Part shown: piece by piece, positions 46,180 through 59,335 of the stretch
How the letters are laid out: every line of letters begins with the position of its first letter
How positions within the stretch are numbered: position 1 is the stretch's first letter
NCBI GenBank assembly: GCA_036936605.1
Contig: JAUPFV010000002.1
Location: 166,417,739 to 166,481,738, forward strand
Direction: 5' to 3'
DNA from: Limnanthes douglasii subsp. nivea
Taxonomy: Eukaryota > Streptophyta > Magnoliopsida > Brassicales > Limnanthaceae
Length of the DNA stretch: 64,000 nucleotides
Notes under the pieces: model-generated
The model's input: only the letters and a program-made list of their open reading frames with translations
The model's database searches: none
Told to the model about the DNA's origin: nothing
Position numbers and translations under genes: made by a program

Positions 46180-46615
46180 TAAATCTCCTTTAGCAGGTCG
46201 CTCTAAGTGTTCTTCGGAAGAATCAGAGACAATTTCTTCTTCCTCTCAAATTATTTCTCCATTATCTAGAATTGTCATAATCTTCTTATTAGAACACTCA
46301 TTAGCATAATGTCCCATCCCTTTGCACTTGAAACACTTAACATCACGAATTCTGATTGCAACCTCTTTAGGTTTTCCCTTGTTATCAATAGACAATGGTG
46401 TTCCAGATTTTTGGTTCACCTCTACATAGCTTCCTTTCTGATAATTGGTCTTCTCATCTTTTGAATAACTTAGCTTAATTGTTACTGCCCCTAAACCGTA
46501 ACTTGATCTTGAGGAGTTCTTTCTTTTAACTTGTGTTCAAATAGCAAAGCTTTGTGTAGCATCTCTTCTAGTTCAACATAATACTGAGTTTCCAATCTGT
46601 CTTGAATTTCTCTAT

Positions 46616-47194
46616 TTAAACCTCCAAGAAACCTTCAACAGATCGGCTTCCTTGTGTTAATCTCCTCAGCTTTAGATGCAGCTCACGGTGGTAATGACTA
46701 GGAACAAACCTCTTCAGCATAATGGCTTTCATTTCTGCCCATGATTCTATAGGATGTTCCCCATTACGCCTTCTTGAGGTAACTAGTTGATCCCACCAAC
46801 TAAGAGCATAATCATACAATTCAGTAGCAGCAATTCTTACTCGATTCGTCTCCGTGTAGTGTTGAATGTTGAAAACGAGTTCAATCTTCTTTTCCCATTC
46901 CAAATAGGCATCTGGATCGTTTTTTCCATGGAATGGTGGAATCTTAATCTTGAGACCTCCAAGATTGTCACGCCTATTGCCCTCTCTTGTACGTCTATGG
47001 TGCCTTCTATGGCTGTTTCGAGACGAATTGCTCATGCGTTCATAATATTCATCAGCGGCTTCATTTCTGAATTGTTCAGGTAGTTCATGGTTTCTTCTTG
47101 GATTGGTTTGTTGTGAACAGTTCCGCTCCTGGTCATTGTTTGATTGAAGCTCTTCGCGAAAGGCATCTATCTTGGTGTCTATCAAATTTGTCAT
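46616..47194 (-). pseudogene. gag: Unit 5 gag, truncated
   Basis: 192 codons. A 73 bp deletion at 46635 between CTT repeats (3 bp microhomology) fuses RSVE to a shifted frame GFLEV. All other units have the full segment. Confidence 0.9.
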
Positions 47195-47577
47195 AGCTTC
47201 AATTTGTTATTGAAATTACTGTTTTCTGCATCATTTGAATTAGACATCCTTTTGTACAAAACAAAACAAAAACAAATCACCAGCAACAAGTCCTTGGAAA
47301 GTTCTTCAATTTATTTAAAACCATAAAACATATCCAAATCTGTTTTCCTAAGAATATTAAGAGATAAGTTTCACAACAGTACCTAAAACGATTTTCAACG
47401 ATTTTAAATCCCAAACAACTATAACTAGGGTGAAATATATCAGAATTTCGTGATTCAAAATGAAATCGTCACACGAACACTCAAATCTTCACAAACAAAA
47501 TGATAATATAAAATAGATGAAGAAAAATTAATGAGAAACAGAATACCCAACTTTCAGAAAGTTGCTCTGATACCACT

Positions 47578-48007
47578 TGATAAACTCCTCCTAGAATCGG
47601 CCCTCTGAAATGGGATAGGGATAACTTTGCAACCAGGAAACCAAAAGGATTCAAGGATCAAAGGATGTCGATCGATAGGTCACAAAAAGGTTGTGGAAAG
47701 GCCTTTGATATTCCAACTGATCTTCCTTTGGATATGACGCACCAAATGAAGAACAGGTTTTCTTGTGGATATTACACACCAACAAGAGAAGAGTAAAACT
47801 TAAGAAGTTTTTTTTCAGAATCAAAGATAGTCTAACCATTGGAATTCTGAGTACATAGTTTTTACAGGAGGAAGAACTAGCCTTGAACACAATTAAGGCT
47901 GTTCTTGGAAACATAATGCATGCCTCTAAAACAATTAAGGCTTTTATTGGAAACAAAATGCTTTAATATTGAAAATACAAAGTATCAATGATATAAGCTG
48001 GAAATCA
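47578..48007 (-). repeat. LTR6
   Basis: Alpha-type left edge. 430 bp (one T fewer in the T-run). Carries ttttattgg for ttttcttgg. The PPT outside it is interrupted: GGAGGAGGCAAGGG. Confidence 0.88.
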
Positions 48008-48442
48008 GACCCTTGCCTCCTCCAAGGACGTGGCTTTTGGTGTAGATGGGCCTTGGGCTTTTATTTCAACAAATGGGCAATGGTGAAGTGAAACAATTGC
48101 CTCATTAAAAACCTTGTCAAGAAAACCCATTGGGACAAAACTTGAACAAGGGAAAAAAAGTACAATCGAGACACTTTCTCATTTCTTGAAATCAATTAGC
48201 TTGAATCAAGACCAAAGTGGTTTGACAAGCTTTTCCACCATACTTGCTGTTTTGATCACGTGGATTCTCTAGTTGATTAAGCAATCCTCCAACAGCTTTG
48301 TTAAATTGTTTTCCTCTTGATCGAGTTGTTGGACCAGCCGATAAAATAAGAATATCTTCAACTTCAAGCTCATCTTCTTTTTCAAGTTGTTCATCTGGTT
48401 CTTGCACATTTCCATGTTCTAAGCTCCTTGTGTCATCTAGGA

Positions 48443-49335
48443 ACACATTCTCCAGCTTCCATCTTTCTTGGGCACAAGTAAAACTGGTATCGCACAAGGA
48501 CTCATGCTTTCACGTATATGTCCTTTTTCCATCAGTTCACTGATTTGCCTTTGCAATTCTTTTGTCTCCACTGGAGTAGTTCTATAAGCAGGTCTGTTAG
48601 GAAGGGAGGCTCCAGGTACAAAATCTATTTGGTGTTCGATGCCTCTAATTGGTGCAAGCCCCTTTGGATTGTCTTCAGGGAATACATCTTCAAATTCCTG
48701 CAAGAGAGAAGTCATCTCACTCGGCAACACCGGTGTTAAGTTAGTTAAACTCATAAGAGTTTCCTTAAACCCAAAAGTAACATAGGTTGCTTAGAGAATA
48801 ATGCTTTCTTAACCTCGCCAGATTTTGCATAGAAATTTGAATGTTTAGTTACCCGACTTTCCTTGTTCTGCATATGCTTTTGATCTTGGTAAACTTCTCG
48901 TGGAGTCATGGGAACTAGAGTGGTTTTCCTTCCTTGAAACTCAAATGTATGGCGATTAGTGAATCCATCATGGATAACCTTTCCATCAGATTGCCATGGC
49001 CTTCCTCACAGTATGTGACTAGCCTCCATTGGTAGAACATCACATAAAACTTCATCTTCGTACTTACCAATGGCTAAGGGAACTTCTACTTGGTGGCTAA
49101 CTTTCATTTCTCCATTGTGGTTAAGCCATTGAAGCTTGTAAGGTGCTGGATGCTTTTTCGTTTTTAAACCAAGCTTCTTTACCATAGATTCACTTGCCAC
49201 ATTGGTACAACTGCCTCCATCGATAATAAGGCTACAAACTTTCCCTTGAATAAGACACCTAGTGTGAAACAGATTCTCCCTTTGCTCTTGTTCTTCTTGT
49301 TTTGCTTGAACGCTTAAAGACCTTATGGCTACCAA
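48443..49335 (-). pseudogene. pol: Unit 6 protease and RT N-terminus
   Basis: CLIQGK type, linker Ser retained. Confidence 0.88.
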
Positions 49336-49646
49336 TAAATCTCCTTTAGCAGGTCGCTCTAAGTGTTCTTCGGAAGAATCAGAGACAATTTCTTCTTCCT
49401 CTCAAATTATTTCTCCATTATCTAGAATTGTCATAATCTTCTTATTAGAACACTCATTAGCATAATGTCCCATCCCTTTGCACTTGAAACACTTAACATC
49501 ACGAATTCTGATTGCAACCTCTTTAGGTTTGCCCTTGTTATCAATAGACAATGGTGTTCCAGATTTTTGGTTCACCTCTACATAGCTTCCTTTCTGATAA
49601 TTGGTCTTCTCATCTTTTGAATAACTTAGCTTAATTGTTACTGCCC

Positions 49647-50423
49647 CTAAACCGTAACTTGATCTTGAGGAGTTCTTTCTTTTAACTTGTGTTCAAATAG
49701 CAAAGCTTTGTGTAGCATCTCTTCTAGTTCAACATAATACTGAGTTTCCAATCTGTCTTGAATTTCTCTATTTAAACCTCCAAGAAACCTTGACATTGTT
49801 GCCTCTCTATCTTCTGAAATATCAGCTTGCAACATTAAGGTCTCCATTTCTTCATAATACTCTTCAACAGATCGGCTTCCTTGTGTTAATCTCCTCAGCT
49901 TTAGATGCAGCTCACGGTGGTAATGACTAGGAACAAACCTCTTCAGCATAATGGCTTTCATTTCTGCCCATGATTCTATAGGATGTTCCCCATTACGCCT
50001 TCTTGAGGTAACTAGTTGATCCCACCAACTAAGAGCATAATCATACAATTCAGTAGCAGCAATTCTTACTCGATTCGTCTCCGTGTAGTGTTGAATGTTG
50101 AAAACGAGTTCAATCTTCTTTTCCCATTCCAAATAGGCATCTGGATCGTTTTTTCCATGGAATGGTGGAATCTTAATCTTGAGACCTCCAAGATTGTCAC
50201 GCCTATTGCCCTCTCTTGTACGTCTATGGTGCCTTCTATGGCTGTTTCGAGACGAATTGCTCATGCGTTCATAATATTCATCAGCGGCTTCATTTCTGAA
50301 TTGTTCAGGTAGTTCATGGTTTCTTCTTGGATTGGTTTGTTGTGAACAGTTCCGCTCCTGGTCATTGTTTGATTGAAGCTCTTCGCGAAAGGCATCTATC
50401 TTGGTGTCTATCAAATTTGTCAT
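49647..50423 (-). pseudogene. gag: Unit 6 gag
   Basis: 258 codons, consensus protein. Confidence 0.88.
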
Positions 50424-50806
50424 AGCTTCAATTTGTTATTGAAATTACTGTTTTCTGCATCATTTGAATTAGACATCCTTTTGTACAAAACAAAACAAAA
50501 ACAAATCACCAGCAACAAGTCCTTGGAAAGTTCTTCAATTTATTTAAAACCATAAAACATATCCAAATCTTTTTTCCTAAGAATATTAAGAGATAAGTTT
50601 CACAACAGTACCTAAAACGATTTTCAACGATTTTAAATCCCAAACAACTATAACTAGGGTGAAATATATCAGAATTTCGTGATTCAAAATGAAATCGTCA
50701 CACGAACACTCAAATCTTCACAAACAAAATGATAATATAAAATAGATGAAGAAAAATTAATGAGAAAGAGAATACCCAACTTTCAGAAAGTTGCTCTGAT
50801 ACCACG

Positions 50807-51237
50807 TGATAAACTCATCCTAGAATCGGCCCTCTGAAATGGGATAGGGATAACTTTGCAACCAGGAAACCAAAAGGATTCAAGGATCAAAGGATGTCGA
50901 TCGATAGGTCACAAAAAGGTTGTGGACAGGCCTTTGATATTCCAACTGATCTTCCTTTGGATATGACGCACCAAATGAAGAACAGGTTTTCTTGTGGATA
51001 TTACACACCAACAAGAGAAGAGTAAAACTTAAGAAGTTTTTTTTTCAGAATCAAAGATAGTCTAACCATTGGAATTCTGAGTACATAGTTTTTACAGGAG
51101 GAAGAACTAGCCTTGAACACAATTAAGGCTGTTCTTGGAAACATAATGCATGCCTCTAAAACAATTAAGGCTTTTCTTGGAAACAAAATGCTTTAATATT
51201 GAAAATACAAAGTATCAATGATTTAAGCTGGAAATCA
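50807..51237 (-). repeat. LTR7
   Basis: Beta type. Private atttaagctgg (for atataagctgg) near 51222. PPT intact. Confidence 0.88.
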
Positions 51238-51672
51238 GACCCTTCCCTCCTCCAAGGATGTGGCTTTTGGTGTAGATGGGCCTTGGGCTTTTATTTCAAC
51301 AAATGGGCAATGGTAAAGTGAAACAATTGCCTCATTAAAAACCTTGTCAAGAAAACCCATTGGGACAAAACTTGAACAAGGGAAAAAGAGTACAATCGAG
51401 ACACTTTCTCATTTGTTGAAATCAATTAGCTTGAATCAAGACCAAAGTGGTTTGACAAGCTTTTCCACCATACTTGCTGTTTTGATCACGTGGATTCTCT
51501 AGTTGATTAAGCAATCCTCCAACAGCTTTGTTAAATTGTTTTGCTCTTGATTGAGTTGTTGGACCAGCCGATAAAATAAGAATATCTTCAACTTCAAGCT
51601 CATCTTCTTTTTCAAGTTGTTCATCTGGTTCTTGCACATTTCCATGTTCTAAGCTCCTTGTGTCATCTAGGA

Positions 51673-52565
51673 ACACATTCTCCAGCTTCCATCTTTCTTG
51701 GGCACAAGTAAAACTGGTATCGCACAAGGACTCATGCTTTCACGTATATGTCCTTTTTCCATCAGTTCACTGATTTGCCTTTGCAATTCTTTTGTCTCCA
51801 CTGGAGTAGTTCTATAAGCAGGTCTGTTAGGAAGGGAGGCTCCAGGTACAAAATCTATTTGGTGTTCGATGCCTCTAATTGGTGCAAGCCCCTTTGGATT
51901 GTCTTCAGGGAATACATCTTCAAATTCCTGCAAGAGAGAAGTCATCTCACTCGGCAACACCGGTGTTAAGTTAGTTAAACTCATAAGAGTTTCCTTAAAC
52001 CCAAAAGTAACATAGGTTGCTTAGAGAATAATGCTTTCTTAACCTCGCCAGATTTTGCATAGAAATTCGAATGTTTAGTTACCCGACTTTCGTTGTTCTG
52101 CATATGCTTTTGATCTTGGTAAACTTCTCGTGGAGTCATGGGAACTAGAGTGGTTTTCCTTCCTTGAAACTCATATGTATGGCGATTAGTGAATCCATCA
52201 TGGATAACATTTCCATCAGATTGCCATGGCCTTCCTCACAGTATGTGACTAGCCTCCATTGGTAGAACATCACATAAAACTTCATCTTCGTACTTACCAA
52301 TGGCTAAGGGAACTTCTACTTGGTGGCTAACTTTCATTTCTCCATTGTGGTTAAGCCATTGAACCTTGTAAGGTGTTGGATGCTTTTTCGTTTTTAAACC
52401 AAGCTTCGTTACCATAGATTCACTTGCCACATTGGTACAACTGCCTCCATCGATAATAAGGCTACAAACTTTCCCTTGAACAAGACACCTAGTGTGAAAC
52501 AGATTCTCCCTTTGCTCTTGTTCTTCTTGTTTTGTTTGAACGCTTAAAGACCTTATGGCTACCAA
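51673..52565 (-). pseudogene. pol: Unit 7 protease (gamma type) and RT N-terminus
   Basis: Same linked protease changes as unit 5. Private changes cgttgttc and ctcatatg beyond the protease. Confidence 0.88.
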
Positions 52566-52876
52566 TAAATCTCCTTTAGCAGGTCGCTCTAAGTGTTCTT
52601 CGGAAGAATCAGAGACAATTTCTTCTTCCTCTCAAATTATTTCTCCATTATCTAGAATTGTCATAATCTTCTTATTAGAACACTCATTAGCATAATGTCC
52701 CATCCCTTTGCACTTGAAACACTTAACATCACGAATTCTGATTGCAACCTCTTTAGGTTTTCCCTTGTTATCAATAGACAATGGTGTTCCAGATTTTTGG
52801 TTCACCTCTACATAGCTTCCTTTCTGATAATTGGTCTTCTCATCTTTTGAATAACTTAGCTTAATTGTTACTGCCC

Positions 52877-53653
52877 CTAAACCGTAACTTGATCTTGAGG
52901 AGTTCTTTCTTTTAACTTGTGTTCAAATAGCAAAGCTTTGTGTAGCATCTCTTCTAGTTCAACATAATACTGAGTTTCCAATCTGTCTTGAATTTCTCTA
53001 TTTAAACCCCCAAGAAACCTTGACATTGTTGCCTCTCTATCTTCTGAAATATCAGCTTGCAACATTAAGGTCTCCATTTCTTCATAATACTCTTCAACAG
53101 ATCGGCTTCCTTGTGTTAATCTCCTCAGCTTTAGATGCAGCTCACGGTGGTAATGACTAGGAACAAACCTCTTCAGCATAATGGCTTTCATTTCTGCCCA
53201 TGATTCTATAGGATGTTCCCCATTACGCCTTCTTGAGGTAACTAGTTGATCCCACCAACTAAGAGCATAATCATACAATTCAGTAGCAGCAATTCTTACT
53301 CGATTCGTCTCCGTGTAGTGTTGAATGTTGAAAACGAGTTCAATCTTCTTTTCCCATTCCAAATAGGCATCTGGATCGTTTTTTCCATGGAATGGTGGAA
53401 TCTTAATCTTGAGACCTCCAAGATTGTCACGCCTATTGCCCTCTCTTGTACGTCTATGGTGCCTTCTATGGCTGTTTCGAGACGAATTGCTCATGCGTTC
53501 ATAATATTCATCAGCGGCTTCATTTCTGAATTGTTCAGGTAGTTCATGGTTTCTTCTTGGATTGGTTTGTTGTGAACAGTTCCGCTCCTGGTCATTGTTT
53601 GATTGAAGCTCTTCGCGAAAGGCATCTATCTTGGTGTCTATCAAATTTGTCAT
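52877..53653 (-). pseudogene. gag: Unit 7 gag
   Basis: 258 codons, consensus protein. Retains aaaccccc (as F and unit 1) where most units have aaacctcc. Confidence 0.88.
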
Positions 53654-54036
53654 AGCTTCAATTTGTTATTGAAATTACTGTTTTCTGCATCATTTGAATT
53701 AGACATCCTTTTGTACAAAACAAAACAAAAACAAATCACCAGCAACAAGTCCTTGGAAAGTTCTTCAATTTATTTAAAACCATAAAACATATCCAAATCT
53801 TTTTTCCTAAGAATATTAAGAGATAAGTTTCACAACAGTACCTAAAACGATTTTCAACGATTTTAAATCCCAAACAACTATAACTAGGGTGAAATATATC
53901 AGAATTTCGTGATTCAAAATGAAATCGTCACACGAACACTCAAATCTTCACAAACAAAATGATAATATAAAATAGATGAAGAAAAATTAATGAGAAAGAG
54001 AATACCCAACTTTCAGAAAGTTGCTCTGATACCACT

Positions 54037-54466
54037 TGATAAACTCCTCCTAGAATCGGCCCTCTGAAATGGGATAGGGATAACTTTGCAACCAGGAAAC
54101 CAAAAGGATTCAAGGATCAAAGGATGTCGATCGATAGGTCACAAAAAGGTTGTGGAAAGGCCTTTGATATTCCAACTGATCTTCCTTTGGATATGACGCA
54201 CCAAATGAAGAACAGGTTTTCTTGTGGATATTACACACCAACAAGAGAAGAGTAAAACTTAAGAAGTTTTTTTTCAGAATCAAAGATAGTCTAACCATTG
54301 GAATTCTGAGTACATAGTTTTTACAGGAGGAAGAACTAGCCTTGAACACAATTAAGGCTGTTCTTGGAAACATAATGCATGCCTCTAAAACAATTAAGGC
54401 TTTTATTGGAAACAAAATGCTTTAATATTGAAAATACAAAGTATCAATGATATAAGCTGGAAATCA
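54037..54466 (-). repeat. LTR8
   Basis: Alpha type, 430 bp, with the same ttttattgg and interrupted PPT as LTR6. Confidence 0.88.
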
Positions 54467-54901
54467 GACCCTTGCCTCCTCCAAGGACGTGGCTTTTGGT
54501 GTAGATGGGCCTTGGGCTTTTATTTCAACAAATGGGCAATGGTGAAGTGAAACAATTGCCTCATTAAAAACCTTGTCAAGAAAACCCATTGGGACAAAAC
54601 TTGAACAAGGGAAAAAAAGTACAATCGAGACACTTTCTCATTTCTTGAAATCAATTAGCTTGAATCAAGACCAAAGTGGTTTGACAAGCTTTTCCACCAT
54701 ACTTGCTGTTTTGATCACGTGGATTCTCTAGTTGATTAAGCAATCCTCCAACAGCTTTGTTAAATTGTTTTCCTCTTGATCGAGTTGTTGGACCAGCCGA
54801 TAAAATAAGAATATCTTCAACTTCAAGCTCATCTTCTTTTTCAAGTTGTTCATCTGGTTCTTGCACATTTCCATGTTCTAAGCTCCTTGTGTCATCTAGG
54901 A

Positions 54902-55794
54902 ACACATTCTCCAGCTTCCATCTTTCTTGGGCACAAGTAAAACTGGTATCGCACAAGGACTCATGCTTTCACGTATATGTCCTTTTTCCATCAGTTCACT
55001 GATTTGCCTTTGCAATTCTTTTGTCTCCACTGGAGTAGTTCTATAAGCAGGTCTGTTAGGAAGGGAGGCTCCAGGTACAAAATCTATTTGGTGTTCGATG
55101 CCTCTAATTGGTGCAAGCCCCTTTGGATTGTCTTCAGGGAATACATCTTCAAATTCCTGCAAGAGAGAAGTCATCTCACTCGGCAACACCGGTGTTAAGT
55201 TAGTTAAACTCATAAGAGTTTCCTTAAACCCAAAAGTAACATAGGTTGCTTAGAGAATAATGCTTTCTTAACCTCGCCAGATTTTGCATAGAAATTTGAA
55301 TGTTTAGTTACCCGACTTTCCTTGTTCTGCATATGCTTTTGATCTTGGTAAACTTCTCGTGGAGTCATGGGAACTAGAGTGGTTTTCCTTCCTTGAAACT
55401 CAAATGTATGGCGATTAGTGAATCCATCATGGATAACCTTTCCATCAGATTGCCATGGCCTTCCTCACAGTATGTGACTAGCCTCCATTGGTAGAACATC
55501 ACATAAAACTTCATCTTCGTACTTACCAATGGCTAAGGGAACTTCTACTTGGTGGCTAACTTTCATTTCTCCATTGTGGTTAAGCCATTGAAGCTTGTAA
55601 GGTGCTGGATGCTTTTTCGTTTTTAAACCAAGCTTCTTTACCATAGATTCACTTGCCACATTGGTACAACTGCCTCCATCGATAATAAGGCTACAAACTT
55701 TCCCTTGAATAAGACACCTAGTGTGAAACAGATTCTCCCTTTGCTCTTGTTCTTCTTGTTTTGCTTGAACGCTTAAAGACCTTATGGCTACCAA
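54902..55794 (-). pseudogene. pol: Unit 8 protease and RT N-terminus
   Basis: CLIQGK type with linker Tyr variant. Confidence 0.88.
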
Positions 55795-56105
55795 TAAATC
55801 TCCTTTAGCAGGTCGCTCTAAGTGTTCTTCGGAAGAATCATAGACAATTTCTTCTTCCTCTCAAATTATTTCTCCATTATCTAGAATTGTCATAATCTTC
55901 TTATTAGAACACTCATTAGCATAATGTCCCATCCCTTTGCACTTGAAACACTTAACATCACGAATTCTGATTGCAACCTCTTTAGGTTTGCCCTTGTTAT
56001 CAATAGACAATGGTGTTCCAGATTTTTGGTTCACCTCTACATAGCTTCCTTTCTGATAATTGGTCTTCTCATCTTTTGAATAACTTAGCTTAATTGTTAC
56101 TGCCC

Positions 56106-56882
56106 CTAAACCGTAACTTGATCTTGAGGAGTTCTTTCTTTTAACTTGTGTTCAAATAGCAAAGCTTTGTGTAGCATCTCTTCTAGTTCAACATAATACT
56201 GAGTTTCCAATCTGTCTTGAATTTCTCTATTTAAACCTCCAAGAAACCTTGACATTGTTGCCTCTCTATCTTCTGAAATATCAGCTTGCAACATTAAGGT
56301 CTCCATTTCTTCATAATACTCTTCAACAGATCGGCTTCCTTGTGTTAATCTCCTCATCTTTAGATGCAGCTCACGGTGGTAATGACTAGGAACAAACCTC
56401 TTCAGCATAATGGCTTTCATTTCTGCCCATGATTCTATAGGATGTTCCCCATTACGCCTTCTTGAGGTAACTAGTTGATCCCACCAACTAAGAGCATAAT
56501 CATACAATTCAGTAGCAGCAATTCTTACTCGATTCGTCTCCGTGTAGTGTTGAATGTTGAAAACGAGTTCAATCTTCTTTTCCCATTCCAAATAGGCATC
56601 TGGATCGTTTTTTCCATGGAATGGTGGAATCTTAATCTTGAGACCTCCAAGATTGTCACGCCTATTGCCCTCTCTTGTACGTCTATGGTGCCTTCTATGG
56701 CTGTTTCGAGACGAATTGCTCATGCGTTCATAATATTCATCAGCGGCTTCATTTCTGAATTGTTCAGGTAGTTCATGGTTTCTTCTTGGATTGGTTTGTT
56801 GTGAACAGTTCCGCTCCTGGTCATTGTTTGATTGAAGCTCTTCGCGAAAGGCATCTATCTTGGTGTCTATCAAATTTGTCAT
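56106..56882 (-). pseudogene. gag: Unit 8 gag
   Basis: 258 codons. Private Leu176Met. Confidence 0.88.
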
Positions 56883-57265
56883 AGCTTCAATTTGTTATTG
56901 AAATTACTGTTTTCTGCATCATTTGAATTAGACATCCTTTTGTACAAAACAAAACAAAAACAAATCACCAGCAACAAGTCCTTGGAAAGTTCTTCAATTT
57001 ATTTAAAACCATAAAACATATCCAAATCTTTTTTCCTAAGAATATTAAGAGATAAGTTTCACAACAGTACCTAAAACGATTTTCAACGATTTTAAATCCC
57101 AAACAACTATAACTAGGGTGAAATATATCAGAATTTCGTGATTCAAAATGAAATCGTCACACGAACACTCAAATCTTCACAAACAAAATGATAATATAAA
57201 ATAGATGAAGAAAAATTAATGAGAAAGAGAATACCCAACTTTCAGAAAGTTGCTCTGATACCACG

Positions 57266-57696
57266 TGATAAACTCATCCTAGAATCGGCCCTCTGAAATG
57301 GGATAGGGATAACTTTGCAACCAGGAAACCAAAAGGATTCAAGGATCAAAGGATGTCGATCGATAGGTCACAAAAAGGTTGTGGACAGGCCTTTGATATT
57401 CCAACTGATCTTCCTTTGGATATGACGCACCAAATGAAGAACAGGTTTTCTTGTGGATATTACACACCAACAAGAGAAGAGTAAAACTTAAGAAGTTTTT
57501 TTTTCAGAATCAAAGATAGTCTAACCATTGGAATTCTGAGTACATAGTTTTTACAGGAGGAAGAACTAGCCTTGAACACAATTAAGGCTGTTCTTGGAAA
57601 CATAATGCATGCCTCTAAAACAATTAAGGCTTTTCTTGGAAACAAAATGCTTTAATATTGAAAATACAAAGTATCAATGATATAAGCTGGAAATCA
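57266..57696 (-). repeat. LTR9
   Basis: Beta type, 431 bp, PPT intact. Confidence 0.88.
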
Positions 57697-58131
57697 GACC
57701 CTTCCCTCCTCCAAGGACGTGGCTTTTGGTGTAGATGGGCCTTGGGCTTTTATTTCAACAAATGGGCAATGGTAAAGTGAAACAATTGCCTCATTAAAAA
57801 CCTTGTCAAGAAAACCCATTGGGACAAAACTTGAACAAGGGAAAAAGAGTACAATCGAGACACTTTCTCATTTGTTGAAATCAATTAGCTTGAATCAAGA
57901 CCAAAGTGGTTTGACAAGCTTTTCCACCATACTTGCTGTTTTGATCACGTGGATTCTCTAGTTGATTAAGCAATCCTCCAACAGCTTTGTTAAATTGTTT
58001 TCCTCTTGATCGAGTTGTTGGACCAGCCGATAAAATAAGAATATCTTCAACTTCAAGCTCATCTTCTTTTTCAAGTTGTTCATCTGGTTCTTGCACATTT
58101 CCATGCTCTAAGCTCCTTGTGTCATCTAGGA

Positions 58132-59024
58132 ACACATTCTCCAGCTTCCATCTTTCTTGGGCACAAGTAAAACTGGTATCGCACAAGGACGCATGCTTTC
58201 ACGTATATGTCCTTTTTCCATCAGTTCACTGATTTGCCTTTGCAATTCTTTTGTCTCCACTGGAGTAGTTCTATAAGCAGGTCTGTTAGGAAGGGAGGCT
58301 CCAGGTACAAAATCTATTTGGTGTTCGATGCCTCTAATTGGTGCAAGCCCCTTTGGATTGTCTTCAGGGAATACATCTTCAAATTCCTGCAAGAGAGAAG
58401 TCATCTCACTCGGCAACACCGGTGTTAAGTTAGTTAAACTCATAAGAGTTTCCTTAAACCCAAAAGTAACATAGGTTGCTTAGAGAATAATGCTTTCTTA
58501 ACCTCGCCAGATTTTGCATAGAAATTTGAATGTTTAGTTACCCGACTTTCCTTGTTCTGCATATGCTTTTGATCTTGGTAAACTTCTCGTGGAGTCATGG
58601 GAACTAGAGTGGTTTTCCTTCCTTGAAACTCAAATGTATGGCGATTAGTGAATCCATCATGGATAACCTTTCCATCAGATTGCCATGGCCTTCCTCACAG
58701 TATGTGACTAGCCTCCATTGGTAGAACATCACATAAAACTTCATCTTCGTACTTACCAATGGCTAAGGGAACTTCTACTTGGTGGCTAACTTTCATTTCT
58801 CCATTGTGGTTAAGCCATTGAAGCTTGTAAGGTGCTGGATGCTTTTTCGTTTTTAAACCAAGCTTCTTTACCATAGATTCACTTGCCACATTGGTACAAC
58901 TGCCTCCATCGATAATAAGGCTACAAACTTTCCCTTGAATAAGACACCTAGTGTGAAACAGATTCTCCCTTTGCTCTTGTTCTTCTTGTTTTGCTTGAAC
59001 GCTTAAAGACCTTATGGCTACCAA
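58132..59024 (-). pseudogene. pol: Unit 9 protease and RT N-terminus
   Basis: Private Ser to Arg in the RT fingers (RESMRPC). The only protein change in this RT fragment among the ten units. Confidence 0.88.
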
Positions 59025-59335
59025 TAAATCTCCTTTAGCAGGTCGCTCTAAGTGTTCTTCGGAAGAATCAGAGACAATTTCTTCTTCCTCTCAAATTATT
59101 TCTCCATTATCTAGAATTGTCATAATCTTCTTATTAGAACACTCATTAGCATAATGTCCCATCCCTTTGCACTTGAAACACTTAACATCACGAATTCTGA
59201 TTGCAACCTCTTTAGGTTTGCCCTTGTTATCAATAGACAATGGTGTTCCAGATTTTTGGTTCACCTCTACATAGCTTCCTTTCTGATAATTGGTCTTCTC
59301 ATCTTTTGAATAACTTAGCTTAATTGTTACTGCCC

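Larger units (their letters stand above)
44421..47577 (-). mobile_element. Array unit 5 (73 bp deletion)
   Basis: RT 45287-45598, gamma-type PR 45850-46179, gag 46616-47194. Length 3157. The tail and LTR half is like unit 4, the PR half like unit 7. Confidence 0.95.
47578..50806 (-). mobile_element. Array unit 6
   Basis: RT 48443-48754, PR 49006-49335, gag 49647-50423. The 3' UTR has the set gtgaagtg, aaaaaaagtac and tttcttg, shared with units 8 and 10. Tail GKQ. Confidence 0.95.
50807..54036 (-). mobile_element. Array unit 7
   Basis: RT 51673-51984, gamma-type PR 52236-52565, gag 52877-53653. Private Arg to Gln in the tail (GPTTQSRAKQ). Aligns with unit 5 but lacks its 73 bp deletion. Confidence 0.95.
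54037..57265 (-). mobile_element. Array unit 8
   Basis: RT 54902-55213, PR 55465-55794, gag 56106-56882. LTR and 3' UTR match unit 6. The linker Ser to Tyr matches units 3, 4 and 10 instead. Confidence 0.95.
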
